This document shows positions 26,796 through 35,076 of a DNA stretch of 64,000 bases, one piece after another. The stretch covers positions 50,355 to 114,354 of the forward strand of contig NZ_SLUM01000011.1 in NCBI RefSeq assembly GCF_004345265.1. Direction: 5' to 3'. The stretch comes from Allofournierella massiliensis. GTDB taxonomy: Bacteria > Bacillota > Clostridia > Oscillospirales > Ruminococcaceae. Every line of letters starts with the position of its first letter. Positions within the stretch are counted from its first letter, which is position 1. The notes under the pieces are model-generated. The model was not told the origin of the DNA. It did no database searches and worked only from the letters and a program-made list of their open reading frames with translations. Position numbers and translations under genes: made by a program.

Positions 26796-27654
26796 GAACG
26801 ACCGTTTTCTCATTGTGGGCCTGGGCCTGCTGGGCGGCAGCTACGCCCGGGGCCTTGCCCGCGCGGGTTTTGCGCAGGTATACGCCATCGACACAAACCC
26901 CGAAGCCATCCGGTTTGCCAAAGAAAAGGGCTATATTGCGGATGGCGCAAGCGAAAATTTTGAAGAGCTGGTGCGAATGGAGGATCGGGTGATCTTCGCC
27001 CTTTACCCCACCGCGCTGGAAGAATGGGTGGCCCGGTATGGCGGCCTGCTGCGGCCGGGCTGCATCTGCACCGATGTGTCCGGCGTGAAGGCCGGCCTTG
27101 TGGAAACGGTGCAGACCGCCCTGCCCGAGGGGGTGGAGTTCATTGCCAGCCACCCCATGGCGGGCAAGGAGGTCAGCGGTGTGGAGAATTCCCATCTGGT
27201 GGACTTCTCCCCCGCCAATTTCCTGATTACCCCCACCGACCGCAACACCCCCGAAGGGGTGGAGTTTGCCCGCTGGCTGGGCCGGACGCTGGGCTTTGCC
27301 CACATCCGGGTGCTCAGCTGCGCCGAGCACGACCGGATGATCGGCTATGTGAGCCAGCTGACCCACGCCATTGCGGTGAGCCTGATGTGCGCGCCGGGGG
27401 CGGAGCAGTTTGCCGACTACACCGGCGATTCCTTCCGGGATCTGACCCGGATCGCCCGCATCAACGAGACCATGTGGGCGGAGCTGTTTTTGTGGAACCG
27501 GGAAAACCTGATCGACGAAATCGACGGCTTTACCGCCCGGCTGCAGGCTTTGAAGGGATACCTGCAGCAGGGGGACCGGGCCGCGCTGGAGGAAATGTTC
27601 CGCCAGTCCACCCGGGCGCGGGCCGCCTTTGACAAGAAGGAAAAGGAGGAGTGA
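26788..27654 (+). CDS. tyrA: Prephenate dehydrogenase
   Basis: 288-residue NAD(P)-dependent enzyme leading to 4-hydroxyphenylpyruvate and tyrosine. The Rossmann motif is FLIVGLGLLGGSYARGLARAGF; later blocks are TDVSGVKAGLVETV, FIASHPMAGKEVSGVENS and ITPTDRNTPEGVEFA, the last before the alpha-helical dimerisation domain with RIARINETMWAELFLWNRENL. There is no chorismate mutase or ACT domain, so PheA supplies the mutase. ATG 26788 overlaps the aroA stop by 8 bases. Confidence 0.93.
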   Translation: MNKNDRFLIVGLGLLGGSYARGLARAGFAQVYAIDTNPEAIRFAKEKGYIADGASENFEELVRMEDRVIFALYPTALEEWVARYGGLLRPGCICTDVSGVKAGLVETVQTALPEGVEFIASHPMAGKEVSGVENSHLVDFSPANFLITPTDRNTPEGVEFARWLGRTLGFAHIRVLSCAEHDRMIGYVSQLTHAIAVSLMCAPGAEQFADYTGDSFRDLTRIARINETMWAELFLWNRENLIDEIDGFTARLQALKGYLQQGDRAALEEMFRQSTRARAAFDKKEKEE

Positions 27655-27657
27655 GCC

Positions 27658-28659
27658 ATGCCCCGCAGCGAAGGTCAGAAGGGCAAGCTGGTGTGGCTGC
27701 TGCGCATTCTTGCCCGCTATACCGATGAGGAACACCTGATCAATGTGCCCCGCATTCTGGAGCTGCTGGCCGCCGAGGGCATCGCCGCCGAGCGCAAGAG
27801 CGTTTACGACGACATTGCCACCCTGCGGGCGCTGGGCTACGATATTGTGCAGCACCGGGGCCGGGGCGGCGGCTATCATCTGGCCAGTCGGCCCTTCCAG
27901 CTGCCCGAGCTCAAGCTGCTGGCAGATTCGGTGCAGGCCTCCCGTTTCATCACCCGCAAAAAAAGCGACCAGCTGATCCGCGCCCTGAGCCAGTTTGCCA
28001 GCCAGTGGGAGGCAAACGAGCTGCAGCGGCAGGTGTTCGCCTCCAGCCGGGTGAAGAGCATGAACGAGAGCATCTATTACAACGTGGATGCGCTGCACCG
28101 GGCCATCGCCTCGGACCGGCAGGTCCGTTTTGTGTACCAGGAGTGGAATCTGGACAAGAAAAAGGTGGCCCGCCGGGGTGGCGGAGCCTATCAGGTGAGT
28201 CCCTGGGCCCTTTTGTGGGAAGAGGAGAACTACTATCTGGTGGCCTTCGAGGAGGGCAAGGGCATGCGCCATTACCGGGTGGACAAGATGACCTCCATCA
28301 CCACGCTGGAGCAGCCCCGCCTTGGCCGGGAGGAGTTCGACCCCCAGAAGATGCGCAACTACGCAAAACCCATGTTCGGCATGTTCGGCGGGCCGGTCAG
28401 CCGGGTGGAGCTGCGGTGCGAAAACAGCGTCATCGGCCCCATGCTGGATCGGTTCGGCACCGGTGTGACCATCATGCCCCAGCCGGACGGCCGGTTTACT
28501 CTGTATGCGGATGTGGTGGTCAGCCCGCCCTTTTTCGGCTGGCTGTGCGGCTTTGGCGGCCGGGTGGAGCTTGTGGCTCCGGCAGATGCCCGCCAGCAGC
28601 TGCGCCAGATGCTGGAAACTATCTCAAAAGCCTATCAGACAAAAGAGCCTGCACAATAA
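27658..28659 (+). CDS. WYL-domain transcriptional regulator
   Basis: 333 residues. The N-terminal HTH_11-like winged helix reads LLRILARYTDEEHLINVPRILELLAAEGIAAERKSVYDDIATLRALGYDI, followed by GGGYHLASR. A WYL domain follows (residues about 140-220: VRFVYQEWNL, YQVSPWALLWEEENYYLVAFEEGKG, HYRVDKM), then the WCX extension. WYL domains sense small ligands or nucleic acids in regulators. As last gene of the aromatic operon, 3 bases after tyrA, it may control that operon, but no operator was identified. Confidence 0.88.
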   Translation: MPRSEGQKGKLVWLLRILARYTDEEHLINVPRILELLAAEGIAAERKSVYDDIATLRALGYDIVQHRGRGGGYHLASRPFQLPELKLLADSVQASRFITRKKSDQLIRALSQFASQWEANELQRQVFASSRVKSMNESIYYNVDALHRAIASDRQVRFVYQEWNLDKKKVARRGGGAYQVSPWALLWEEENYYLVAFEEGKGMRHYRVDKMTSITTLEQPRLGREEFDPQKMRNYAKPMFGMFGGPVSRVELRCENSVIGPMLDRFGTGVTIMPQPDGRFTLYADVVVSPPFFGWLCGFGGRVELVAPADARQQLRQMLETISKAYQTKEPAQ

Positions 28660-28669
28660 AATGCTGCAA

Positions 28670-28706
28670 CCAGAGCCCCTCGAAAAAGAGGGGCTCTGGT
28701 TTTTTA
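28670..28706 (+). terminator. Terminator of the aromatic operon
   Basis: Perfect 12-bp stem CCAGAGCCCCTC (28670-28681) with GAGGGGCTCTGG (28688-28699), then TTTTTT. Confidence 0.92.
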
Positions 28707-28911
28707 TGAAAAAATTTCCCTCAAAATGAAGAAAGGCCCGGTCATGATTCGTCTTTACGTTTGTAAAGAAAACGCCCGGCGCAAATTTTTTGAACGGTTT
28801 GTCCGCTGGCGACGAAAAACGGCAGAGGGCTGTTTTCCGTGCCCGGGTGTTTGGAACAGCAGCGGCCCTGCGGGGCCGCCATACAGATGAAATAAGAGGA
28901 GTCGATGAGGG

Positions 28912-30078
28912 ATGAGCAGGATAACATCGTTTTTGGGCCGGCACAAAAAGGCGCTGATTGTGCTGGCGGTGCTGGCTGTGGCCGGCGCTGTGGGCTGGAC
29001 GCGGATGAATCAGGCGGCCGCGGCCGCACAAAAGGCGGCAGCCCAGCAGGTACAGACCTTCACGCTGGAAAAGGGCGATCTGAGCCGGACCCTGAGCGTG
29101 AGCGGAAGCATCCAGTCTGCCCAGGTGACCCAGGTGGCCGCGGCCCAGACCTACCCGGTGGCCGAGGTGCTGGTAAGCGAAGGTGATGTGGTGGCCGAGG
29201 GCGATGTGCTCGCCACGCTGGATACCACCGATCTGGATGCCCAGATCAAGGTTCAGCAGGAGGCGGTGGCCGCCGAAAAGCAGCAGAACGACCTGAGCAT
29301 TTCTCAGGCGCAGCGCCGGCTGGAGGATGCCCGCAACCAGAAAACCATCGACGAGGATGTGACTGCTGACTGGGATCAGACTGAGCGGGATGCCAAGCTC
29401 CGGCAGGACAGTCTGGCCATTGAGGATGCACAGGATGTGCTGGTGAACGCGGTGACCGCGGCGGATGCCCCCAGCGCGGCAGCCCAGCAGCTGAAAACCC
29501 TGCAGAATGCCAAAAAGCAGTGCACCATCACCGCGCCCTGCGCCGGAACCATCACGCAGGTAAAGGCTGTGGTGGGCGGCGCTGCGGGCGAGATCGCCAC
29601 CATCGAGAACCAGAGCGCGCTGGAGGCACTGCTCAGCGTGCGGGAATACGACGTGAACCAGCTGAGTGTGGGCCAGAGTGTGACCCTGACCTCCGGCGCG
29701 AAGGATGTGTTCCACGGTTCCATCAGCTGGATCGCCCCCAAGGCCACCGTGAACGAGAATGGCGAAGCCAGCTATGCAGTGAAGGTTTCAGTGGACGATG
29801 CCACCGGTGCGCTGCGTCTGGGCATGACTGCCAAGGCCAAGGTTCTGCTGGAAGAGAAAAAGGGCGTGTTCAGTGTGCCGCTGGACGCAGTGGGCACCGA
29901 TGAAAACGGCGAAGCTGTGGTTTACCAGAAGAACACCGACGCCGAGGGCAACGTGACCTTCACCCCCGTCCCGGTGACCACCGGCATGGAGACGGATCTG
30001 TCGGTGGAGGTGAGCGGCGAGGGCCTGACCGAGGGCATGGAGCTGCGCAGTCTGGCTGACCCGGAGGCAATGCAATGA
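28912..30078 (+). CDS. Efflux periplasmic-adaptor-like protein (HlyD/MacA family)
   Basis: 388 residues. The N-terminus has a basic stretch and an anchor helix (KKALIVLAVLAVAGAVGW). Next come the split lipoyl/barrel-sandwich domain (LSRTLSVSGSIQSAQVTQVAA; later TITAPCAGTITQVKAVVGG), a coiled-coil hairpin in residues about 105-185 (QQEAVAAEKQQNDLSISQAQRRLEDARNQ), and a beta-barrel domain with LRLGMTAKAKVLLEEKKGVFSVPLDAV. In Gram-positives such proteins link an ABC exporter to the cell wall. Start ATG 28912; the stop overlaps the ABC ATPase start as ATGA. First gene of a three-gene MacAB-like unit. Confidence 0.9.
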   Translation: MSRITSFLGRHKKALIVLAVLAVAGAVGWTRMNQAAAAAQKAAAQQVQTFTLEKGDLSRTLSVSGSIQSAQVTQVAAAQTYPVAEVLVSEGDVVAEGDVLATLDTTDLDAQIKVQQEAVAAEKQQNDLSISQAQRRLEDARNQKTIDEDVTADWDQTERDAKLRQDSLAIEDAQDVLVNAVTAADAPSAAAQQLKTLQNAKKQCTITAPCAGTITQVKAVVGGAAGEIATIENQSALEALLSVREYDVNQLSVGQSVTLTSGAKDVFHGSISWIAPKATVNENGEASYAVKVSVDDATGALRLGMTAKAKVLLEEKKGVFSVPLDAVGTDENGEAVVYQKNTDAEGNVTFTPVPVTTGMETDLSVEVSGEGLTEGMELRSLADPEAMQ

Positions 30079-30788
30079 GCGGCGAAAAGAAGCCCATCAT
30101 CCAGCTGAGGGGCATCGTGAAGAAATTTTACATCGGCCAGCCCAACGAGCTGGAGATTCTGCATGGCATTGATCTGGATGTGTATGAGGGCGAGTTCGTG
30201 GCCATCGTGGGCGAGTCCGGCAGTGGCAAGTCCACCTTGATGAACATTGTGGGCGCGCTGGACAAACCCACCCGGGGCAGCTATTTCCTGGATGGCATCG
30301 ACATGACTGCCGCAAAGGACAGCGAGCTTTCCGCGCTGCGCTGCCGCAAAATCGGCTTTGTGTTCCAGACCTTCAACCTGATCGGCCGCACCAGCGCTTT
30401 GAAAAATGTGGAGCTGCCCATGCTGTACAACGGCATCGGCGCGGCAAAGCGCACCGCCCGGGCAAAGGAGCTGCTGGAGCTGGTGGGCATGGAAAAGCGG
30501 ATGGCGCACCAGCCCAACGAGCTTTCCGGCGGTCAGAAGCAGCGTGTGGCCATTGCCCGGGCAATGGCAAACGACCCGGCGGTGCTGCTGGCAGACGAAC
30601 CCACCGGCGCGCTGGATTCCGCCACCGGCCGGGTGGTGATGGATCTGTTCCACAAGCTGCACAAGGAGCAGGGCAAAACCATCCTGCTCATCACCCACTC
30701 CCGGGAGCTGGCCGCCGAATGCGAGCGGATCATCACCATTCGGGACGGGCGCATTACCGGCGAAGTGAAAGGGGGCGCGGCGCAGTGA
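30075..30788 (+). CDS. ABC transporter ATP-binding protein (MacB/LolD-like)
   Basis: 237-residue ATPase. Walker A is GESGSGKST, the Q-loop region VFQTFNLIGRTSALKNVELPM, signature LSGGQKQRVAIARAMA, Walker B VLLADEPTGALDS, then the switch histidine in LITHS. The type VII (MacB) group energises export of peptides, antibiotics or lipoproteins by mechanotransmission. Start and stop both overlap neighbouring genes by 4 bases. Confidence 0.95.
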   Translation: MSGEKKPIIQLRGIVKKFYIGQPNELEILHGIDLDVYEGEFVAIVGESGSGKSTLMNIVGALDKPTRGSYFLDGIDMTAAKDSELSALRCRKIGFVFQTFNLIGRTSALKNVELPMLYNGIGAAKRTARAKELLELVGMEKRMAHQPNELSGGQKQRVAIARAMANDPAVLLADEPTGALDSATGRVVMDLFHKLHKEQGKTILLITHSRELAAECERIITIRDGRITGEVKGGAAQ

Positions 30789-32059
30789 TCTGGGAAAACA
30801 TCAAGCTGGCCCTGGGCGGGCTGCGCAGCAACAAGATGCGTGCCCTGCTCACCATGCTGGGCATCATCATCGGCATCGGTTCGGTGATTGCCATCGTCAC
30901 CGTGGGCAATTCCCTCACCAGTACGGTGAGCGAAAGCCTGGTGGCCATGGGCGGAAACAACCTGCAATTGAGTGTGGATCCCCGGCCGGATGAAAACGGC
31001 GACTACCCGAACAGTTACAGCTATCAGGAAAGCGACCTGCTGAGCGACGAGATGCTGCAGGCCTACGAGGAGCGGTTTGCCCAGCAGATCAAGGCGGTGG
31101 TGCTCACCGAAAGCGGCGGTGCGGGTAAGATCCAGATTGGCGCGAACACCGCAAAGGTGAATATCACCGGTGTGAATCAGGGCTACTTCGACGCGGAAAA
31201 ATGCGAGCTGGTGGTGGGCCGCGCCCTGAACGAAAAGGATCAGGAGGGCGTGCGTCAGGTGGCACTGGTGAGTGACGTGCTGGTGGATAACCTGTTCGGC
31301 GGCGACGATCAGGCCGCGCTGGGCCAGACCATCGAGGTGACGGAATCCGGCGGTGCGGTGCATGAACTGTCCATCGTGGGCGTTTATGCCTACCAGACCA
31401 TGAGCCCGCTGCTGGGCGGCAGTGCCACCGTGAACAAAAACACCACCACCGATCTGTATCTGCCCCTCACCACCCTGCACGACATGAACGGCATTGCGGG
31501 CGGCAGTTATTTCTGGTGTGAGGTGGTGCCCGCCGCCGGTGTGGACGCGGATGCGTTCCAGCTGCGCAGTGAGCAGTTCTTTGAGGAGCGTTATTACAAG
31601 AACAACGAGCAGTTTCTGGTTACCGTGTACAACCTGCAAAACGAGATGAGCTCCATCACCAGCGTGCTGGATACCATCTCGCTGGCCATCGGGGTGATTG
31701 CGGGCATCAGCCTGCTGGTGGGCGGCATCGGCGTGATGAATATCATGTTGGTGAGCATCACCGAGCGCACCCGGGAGATCGGCGTGCGCAAGGCGCTGGG
31801 CGCCACCAACGGGGCCATCCGCACCCAGTTTATCGTGGAATCGGTGGTCATCTGTCTGGTGGGCGGCGCACTGGGTATTCTGGTGGGCTTCGGTCTGGGC
31901 AGTCTGGGCGCCTCCCTGATCGGTGCGCCCGCCCGGGTGGATCTGGGCACTGTGCTGGTGGCGGTGGGCTTCTCCATGGCCATCGGCGTGTTCTTCGGCT
32001 ATTACCCGGCCAACAAGGCCGCCAAGCTGGATCCCATCGAGGCACTTCGTTACGAATAA
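30785..32059 (+). CDS. ABC transporter permease (MacB/FtsX type)
   Basis: 424 residues. One N-terminal helix (MRALLTMLGIIIGIGSVIAIVTVG), a large extracytoplasmic MacB-type domain (about residues 45-290), then three helices of an FtsX domain with GGIGVMNIMLVSITERTREIGVRKALGATNGAI and the ending PANKAAKLDPIEALRYE. GTG 30785 overlaps the ATPase stop; the open frame reaching back to 30719 lies inside the ATPase gene. It completes a three-part exporter with the adaptor and ATPase. Confidence 0.93.
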   Translation: MIWENIKLALGGLRSNKMRALLTMLGIIIGIGSVIAIVTVGNSLTSTVSESLVAMGGNNLQLSVDPRPDENGDYPNSYSYQESDLLSDEMLQAYEERFAQQIKAVVLTESGGAGKIQIGANTAKVNITGVNQGYFDAEKCELVVGRALNEKDQEGVRQVALVSDVLVDNLFGGDDQAALGQTIEVTESGGAVHELSIVGVYAYQTMSPLLGGSATVNKNTTTDLYLPLTTLHDMNGIAGGSYFWCEVVPAAGVDADAFQLRSEQFFEERYYKNNEQFLVTVYNLQNEMSSITSVLDTISLAIGVIAGISLLVGGIGVMNIMLVSITERTREIGVRKALGATNGAIRTQFIVESVVICLVGGALGILVGFGLGSLGASLIGAPARVDLGTVLVAVGFSMAIGVFFGYYPANKAAKLDPIEALRYE

Positions 32060-32068
32060 GCAGAAAAA

Positions 32069-32095
32069 CACCCGGGCTTTGCCCGGGTGTTTTTT
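32069..32095 (+). terminator. Terminator of the MacAB-like operon
   Basis: Stem CACCCGGGC (32069-32077) with GCCCGGGTG (32081-32089) and a TTT loop, followed by a T run. Confidence 0.85.
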
Positions 32096-32106
32096 GTATG
32101 CAGACG

Positions 32107-32143
32107 TGCTATAATCAGAAAAAAGCGGGCCTTACCCGGCCCG
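32107..32143 (+). promoter_or_regulatory. Extended -10 promoter and leader hairpin of the nitroreductase gene
   Basis: TGCTATAAT, with TATAAT at 32110-32115, lies just downstream of the previous terminator. The short leader then holds an AGCGGGCC/GGCCCGCT hairpin (about 32125-32144) directly before the AAAAAGGAGG site. No good -35 is visible. Confidence 0.5.
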
Positions 32144-32165
32144 CTGCAAAAAGGAGGCATTCCCC

Positions 32166-32918
32166 ATGAACCCTACCCAACAGGGAATTCAGGACCGCAA
32201 GAGTGTGCGGGTCTTTCTGGATCAGTCGGTCACCCCCGCCATGAAGGAGCAGCTGCTGGAAGCAGCATTTCAGGCGCCCACCGCCGGCTGCCAGCAGCTG
32301 TATACCATTCTGGACATCACCGACCCGGAGCGCAAGGCCCGGCTGGCCGAGCTGTGTGACCATCAGCCCTTTATCGCCACCGCTCCGGTGGTGCTGGTTT
32401 TTCTGGCGGACTGCGCCCGCTGGCCCGGCGTCTACCGGGAGGCAGGCTGTGCGCCCCGGCCTGCCGGTGCGGGGGATCTTTTCCTGGCGCTGGCGGATGC
32501 CTGCATTGCCGCCCAGAATGTGGTGGTGGCGGCCCATAGCCTGGGGCTGGGCAGCTGCTACATTGGAGACATTCTGGAAAACTGTGAGCAGGTGCGCGAG
32601 GAACTGGCTCTGCCCGCTCAGGTAGTGCCGGCGGCCATGCTGGTGATCGGCTGGCCCACCCGCCAACAGCAGCAGCGCAAAAAGCCCGCCCGATTTGCCC
32701 GCAATTACATTGTGGCGGAAAATCAGTACCCGGAATACACCGGCGAGCAGCACCGGCAGGCGCTGGAGGAGCGGGCCACCCGGGGCGGAAATGAAACCTT
32801 CGATTTCGATCAGTGGGTCAAGGCCTTTGAGCAGCGCAAATACGGCAGCGACTTCTCCCGCGAAATGAGCCGCAGCGCCGCGGAGTACCTAAAGGATTTT
32901 CTGAACGAAACGGAATAA
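32166..32918 (+). CDS. Nitroreductase family protein (NfsA/FRP-like)
   Basis: 250-residue FMN-dependent NAD(P)H oxidoreductase. Family marks are the N-terminal IQDRKSVRVFLDQSVTPAMKEQLLEAAFQAPTAG with the phosphate-contacting RKSVR, the DACIAAQNVVVAAHSLGLGSCYIGDI block and the VIGWP turn. The long C-terminal extension (RNYIVAENQYPEYTGEQHRQALEER ...) resembles oxygen-insensitive NfsA-type proteins. It reduces nitro-aromatics, quinones or flavins; the physiological substrate is unknown. Single-gene unit between two terminators. Confidence 0.9.
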   Translation: MNPTQQGIQDRKSVRVFLDQSVTPAMKEQLLEAAFQAPTAGCQQLYTILDITDPERKARLAELCDHQPFIATAPVVLVFLADCARWPGVYREAGCAPRPAGAGDLFLALADACIAAQNVVVAAHSLGLGSCYIGDILENCEQVREELALPAQVVPAAMLVIGWPTRQQQQRKKPARFARNYIVAENQYPEYTGEQHRQALEERATRGGNETFDFDQWVKAFEQRKYGSDFSREMSRSAAEYLKDFLNETE

Positions 32919-32922
32919 GAGC

Positions 32923-32963
32923 AAAAACGCCCGGGGCTGTATCAGCGGCCCCGGGCGTTTTCG
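32923..32963. terminator. Bidirectional terminator between convergent genes
   Basis: Stem AAAACGCCCGGGGCTG with CGGCCCCGGGCGTTTT around a TATCAG loop (32923-32961). A/T runs on both flanks allow it to end the nitroreductase (+) and the small membrane protein (-). Confidence 0.88.
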
Positions 32964-32994
32964 TCTGAGGAAGGAGAAAGCAGTTCTGATTTCG

Positions 32995-33408
32995 TCAGCA
33001 GGCGGAGCGAAGACGGTAATAGTTGCGCCCGAACAGCAGGCCTGCCAGCAGCAGCGAAGCGCCCAGACCGGAATAGAACACCGCGATAAACACCTCCGGC
33101 CCCACGCCGGAAGCCCGCAGCCAGATGCCGCCGGTCATCATCACCGCCATAATGGCGAAGGAGCGCAGGTCGAAAAACTTCAAAAAGAAGTGCCGTTCGG
33201 CCTCGTAACCGGTGATCCGGCCGGTGTGCTTTTTCACCAGCGGCCCGAAAATGAACCGCTGAAAGACCGCGAACACCACCGCGGACAGCACCAGATTCAG
33301 AACCGACAGATAGGCCGAATAGGCAGCCAGACCAATGCGAAGAATATTTGCCCCGGCACAGCCCCATACCAGGCAGGCGATGAGCAGAAGAGTGGAGCGT
33401 TTTACCAT
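32995..33408 (-). CDS. Small four-helix membrane protein, unknown family
   Basis: 137 residues with four hydrophobic segments: LLLIACLVWGCAGANILRIGL, YLSVLNLVLSAVVFAVFQRFIF, FAIMAVMMTGGIWLRASG, and VFIAVFYSGLGASLLLAGLLFG. The central cytoplasmic loop is basic (VKKHTGRITGYEAERHFFLKFF). I did not recognise a named family. Its minus-strand promoter is near consensus and overlapped by a palindromic operator, with a second copy nearer the gene, so it is probably tightly repressed and inducible. AAAGGACGGGCTTTTT precedes the ATG. Confidence 0.72.
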   Translation of the reverse strand: MVKRSTLLLIACLVWGCAGANILRIGLAAYSAYLSVLNLVLSAVVFAVFQRFIFGPLVKKHTGRITGYEAERHFFLKFFDLRSFAIMAVMMTGGIWLRASGVGPEVFIAVFYSGLGASLLLAGLLFGRNYYRLRSAC

Positions 33409-33438
33409 AAAAAGCCCGTCCTTTCAAAACAGTTAATA

Positions 33439-33453
33439 ATGAACGATGTTCAT
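33439..33453. promoter_or_regulatory. Operator, proximal copy (ATGAAC-N3-GTTCAT)
   Basis: Perfect palindrome ATGAACGATGTTCAT between the transcription start and the start codon of the minus-strand membrane-protein gene. It matches the second copy at 33486-33500 except at the centre. The centres are 47 bp apart. Confidence 0.72.
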
Positions 33454-33485
33454 GAATTCGGAAAAAGAAAGTGCGGCACACCGAA

Positions 33486-33527
33486 ATGAACAATGTTCAT
33501 TATATGCCGGTGAATGTATTCTGTCAA
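33486..33527 (-). promoter_or_regulatory. Promoter with overlapping operator for the small membrane protein
   Basis: On the minus strand TTGACA (33527-33522) and TATAAT (33504-33499) are spaced by 17 bases, a consensus promoter. The palindrome ATGAACAATGTTCAT (33486-33500) overlaps the last -10 bases and the start site. Size and geometry fit a TetR-like dimer repressor; the regulator is not next door. Confidence 0.8.
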
Positions 33528-33551
33528 CCCCGGCGGCAAAATATTCATAAA

Positions 33552-33598
33552 AAGAGCACCCCTTCCCGCCACAAAAAGCGGAAAGGGGTGTTTTGCTT
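33552..33598 (-). terminator. Terminator downstream of the D,D-carboxypeptidase gene
   Basis: On the minus strand, CACCCCTTTCCGC and GCGGGAAGGGGTG form a stem followed by TTTTT. It lies between the dac-like gene stop and the divergently placed promoter. Confidence 0.8.
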
Positions 33599-33613
33599 GT
33601 ATGAATCAGGATG

Positions 33614-34987
33614 TTATGGGTTTTCCCGGCTGCGGGGCGGGGCTACCCGCAGGGCCTTGCGTCGGCGGCGAACCGCTGCCTTATGGGCAAGCAGACGGGC
33701 CAGCAGTACCAGCCCGATCAGCAGGGCAATCCCCACAGCGGCCAGAAGAGGCAGCCATGGGCGCACCAGATCCTTGGCGTAAAGCCAGAAACTGCGTTCA
33801 TAGTCCTGCAGAACCACCAGCTCGGTGGAGCCCACGGTCTCGCCGTTCACCTGAACGGTCAGCCGCCCCAGCACCGTGCCGGCCTGCACCGGAGCGGAGA
33901 GGGAATCCACCGTGGTTTCGATGCGGGTTTCCAGCGTGCTGGAATCGGTCTCCGCCAGAACCACCAGCGGATCTCTGGCATACAGCCCCACCGTGTCGGC
34001 TTCGGTGCACCAGCGCAGCGGAAGCTGGGTGGCCGGGGTCTCGGTGTTCACGGCGGCGGTGGGTGCCAGCGCTTCCAGCGCCCAGTCGTACAGATCTGCC
34101 GTGGTGTGGAAGGCGTAGTTCACGCCGTCCTCCGCAAGGCCATCCTGTGCACCCATCACCACCAACAGCCAGTTGGCCCCGCCCTGCTGCGCGCCGGACA
34201 CAAAGCACCGGCCCGCCTCGTCGGTAAAGCCGGTTTTCATGCCCCGAATATAGTCCCGATACAGGGGGGAGTCCGGGTTCTGCATCACCACGGTGCTGCG
34301 AATCCGGTAGCTCTTCCCTTCCGGCGCGCCGGCGTCGGCCTGAGTGTGCAGCTCGGTCAGGGGCATCCAGTATTCGGTGGAGCACATGACCTCCATCAAT
34401 GTTTCGTTTTCCATGCAGGCCCGGGCAATCCGGAACATGTCCTGCGCGGTGCTGTAATTTCCCTGATCCATGCTGTCCAGCCCATGGGGACAGCTGAAAT
34501 GGGTGTCGGTGCAGCCAAGTTCGGCGGCCCACCGGTTCATCTGATCCAGAAAGGCCGCCTCGTCTCCGTCGCCCAGATACCAGGCGATGGCGCTGGCCGC
34601 GTCGTTGCCGCTGGGCAGAAGGCAGCCGTAGAGCAGATCCTGCAGGGTTACGGTCTCGCCGCAGAGCAGCCCCGCCCGGGTGCCGTAATTCGCCAGAATT
34701 TCATTGAACTCCGGCTGCAGCCCGTCGGGAATGGTGAACGGTGTGTCCAGCGGCTGGCCGCTCTCCACCAGAAGCAGTGCGGTCATCAGCTTGGTCAGGC
34801 TGGCCGGGGCCCGCCGTTCGTTCTCGTTTTTTGCATAGACCAGGGTCTCGGTGTCCAGCTGATACAGATACACCGCCTGCGCCTTGTCCGTTGTGCCCTG
34901 GGGCGGATCCCACTGGGCGGCGGCGGGCATCGCCAGGCCGATGGCCAGCGCCAGCAGCATCACCGCGCACAAAAGTCTGGTTTTCAA
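33614..34987 (-). CDS. D-alanyl-D-alanine carboxypeptidase (PBP5/DacF family)
   Basis: 457-residue exported low-molecular-weight penicillin-binding protein trimming the terminal D-Ala of peptidoglycan. It has a cleavable signal peptide (MKTRLLCAVMLLALAIGLAMPAAAQ), the S11 catalytic motifs SLTK (SxxK), SGN in GCLLPSGNDAAS, and KTG in RGMKTGFTDEAG. A PBP5 C-terminal-like beta domain follows, then a final transmembrane anchor (LLAAVGIALLIGLVLLARLL) with a basic tail. The start is TTG at 34987 after GGGAGGAACGTGG on the minus strand. In spore formers a DacF/DacB-type role is possible. Confidence 0.9.
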   Translation of the reverse strand: MKTRLLCAVMLLALAIGLAMPAAAQWDPPQGTTDKAQAVYLYQLDTETLVYAKNENERRAPASLTKLMTALLLVESGQPLDTPFTIPDGLQPEFNEILANYGTRAGLLCGETVTLQDLLYGCLLPSGNDAASAIAWYLGDGDEAAFLDQMNRWAAELGCTDTHFSCPHGLDSMDQGNYSTAQDMFRIARACMENETLMEVMCSTEYWMPLTELHTQADAGAPEGKSYRIRSTVVMQNPDSPLYRDYIRGMKTGFTDEAGRCFVSGAQQGGANWLLVVMGAQDGLAEDGVNYAFHTTADLYDWALEALAPTAAVNTETPATQLPLRWCTEADTVGLYARDPLVVLAETDSSTLETRIETTVDSLSAPVQAGTVLGRLTVQVNGETVGSTELVVLQDYERSFWLYAKDLVRPWLPLLAAVGIALLIGLVLLARLLAHKAAVRRRRKALRVAPPRSRENP

Positions 34988-35076
34988 CCACGTTCCTCCC
35001 TTGTTGTTGAATTCTTTCCGCGACTATTATACCGGCTGCTGCCTGCCGTTGTAAACGGTATGGGAAGAAATACAGC

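Noticed and set aside
23931..26813. 960-aa open frame on the minus strand across aroQ-aroF-aroA
   Set aside because: It spans three well-supported plus-strand genes and has the repetitive His/Ala/Gly composition of an antisense shadow.
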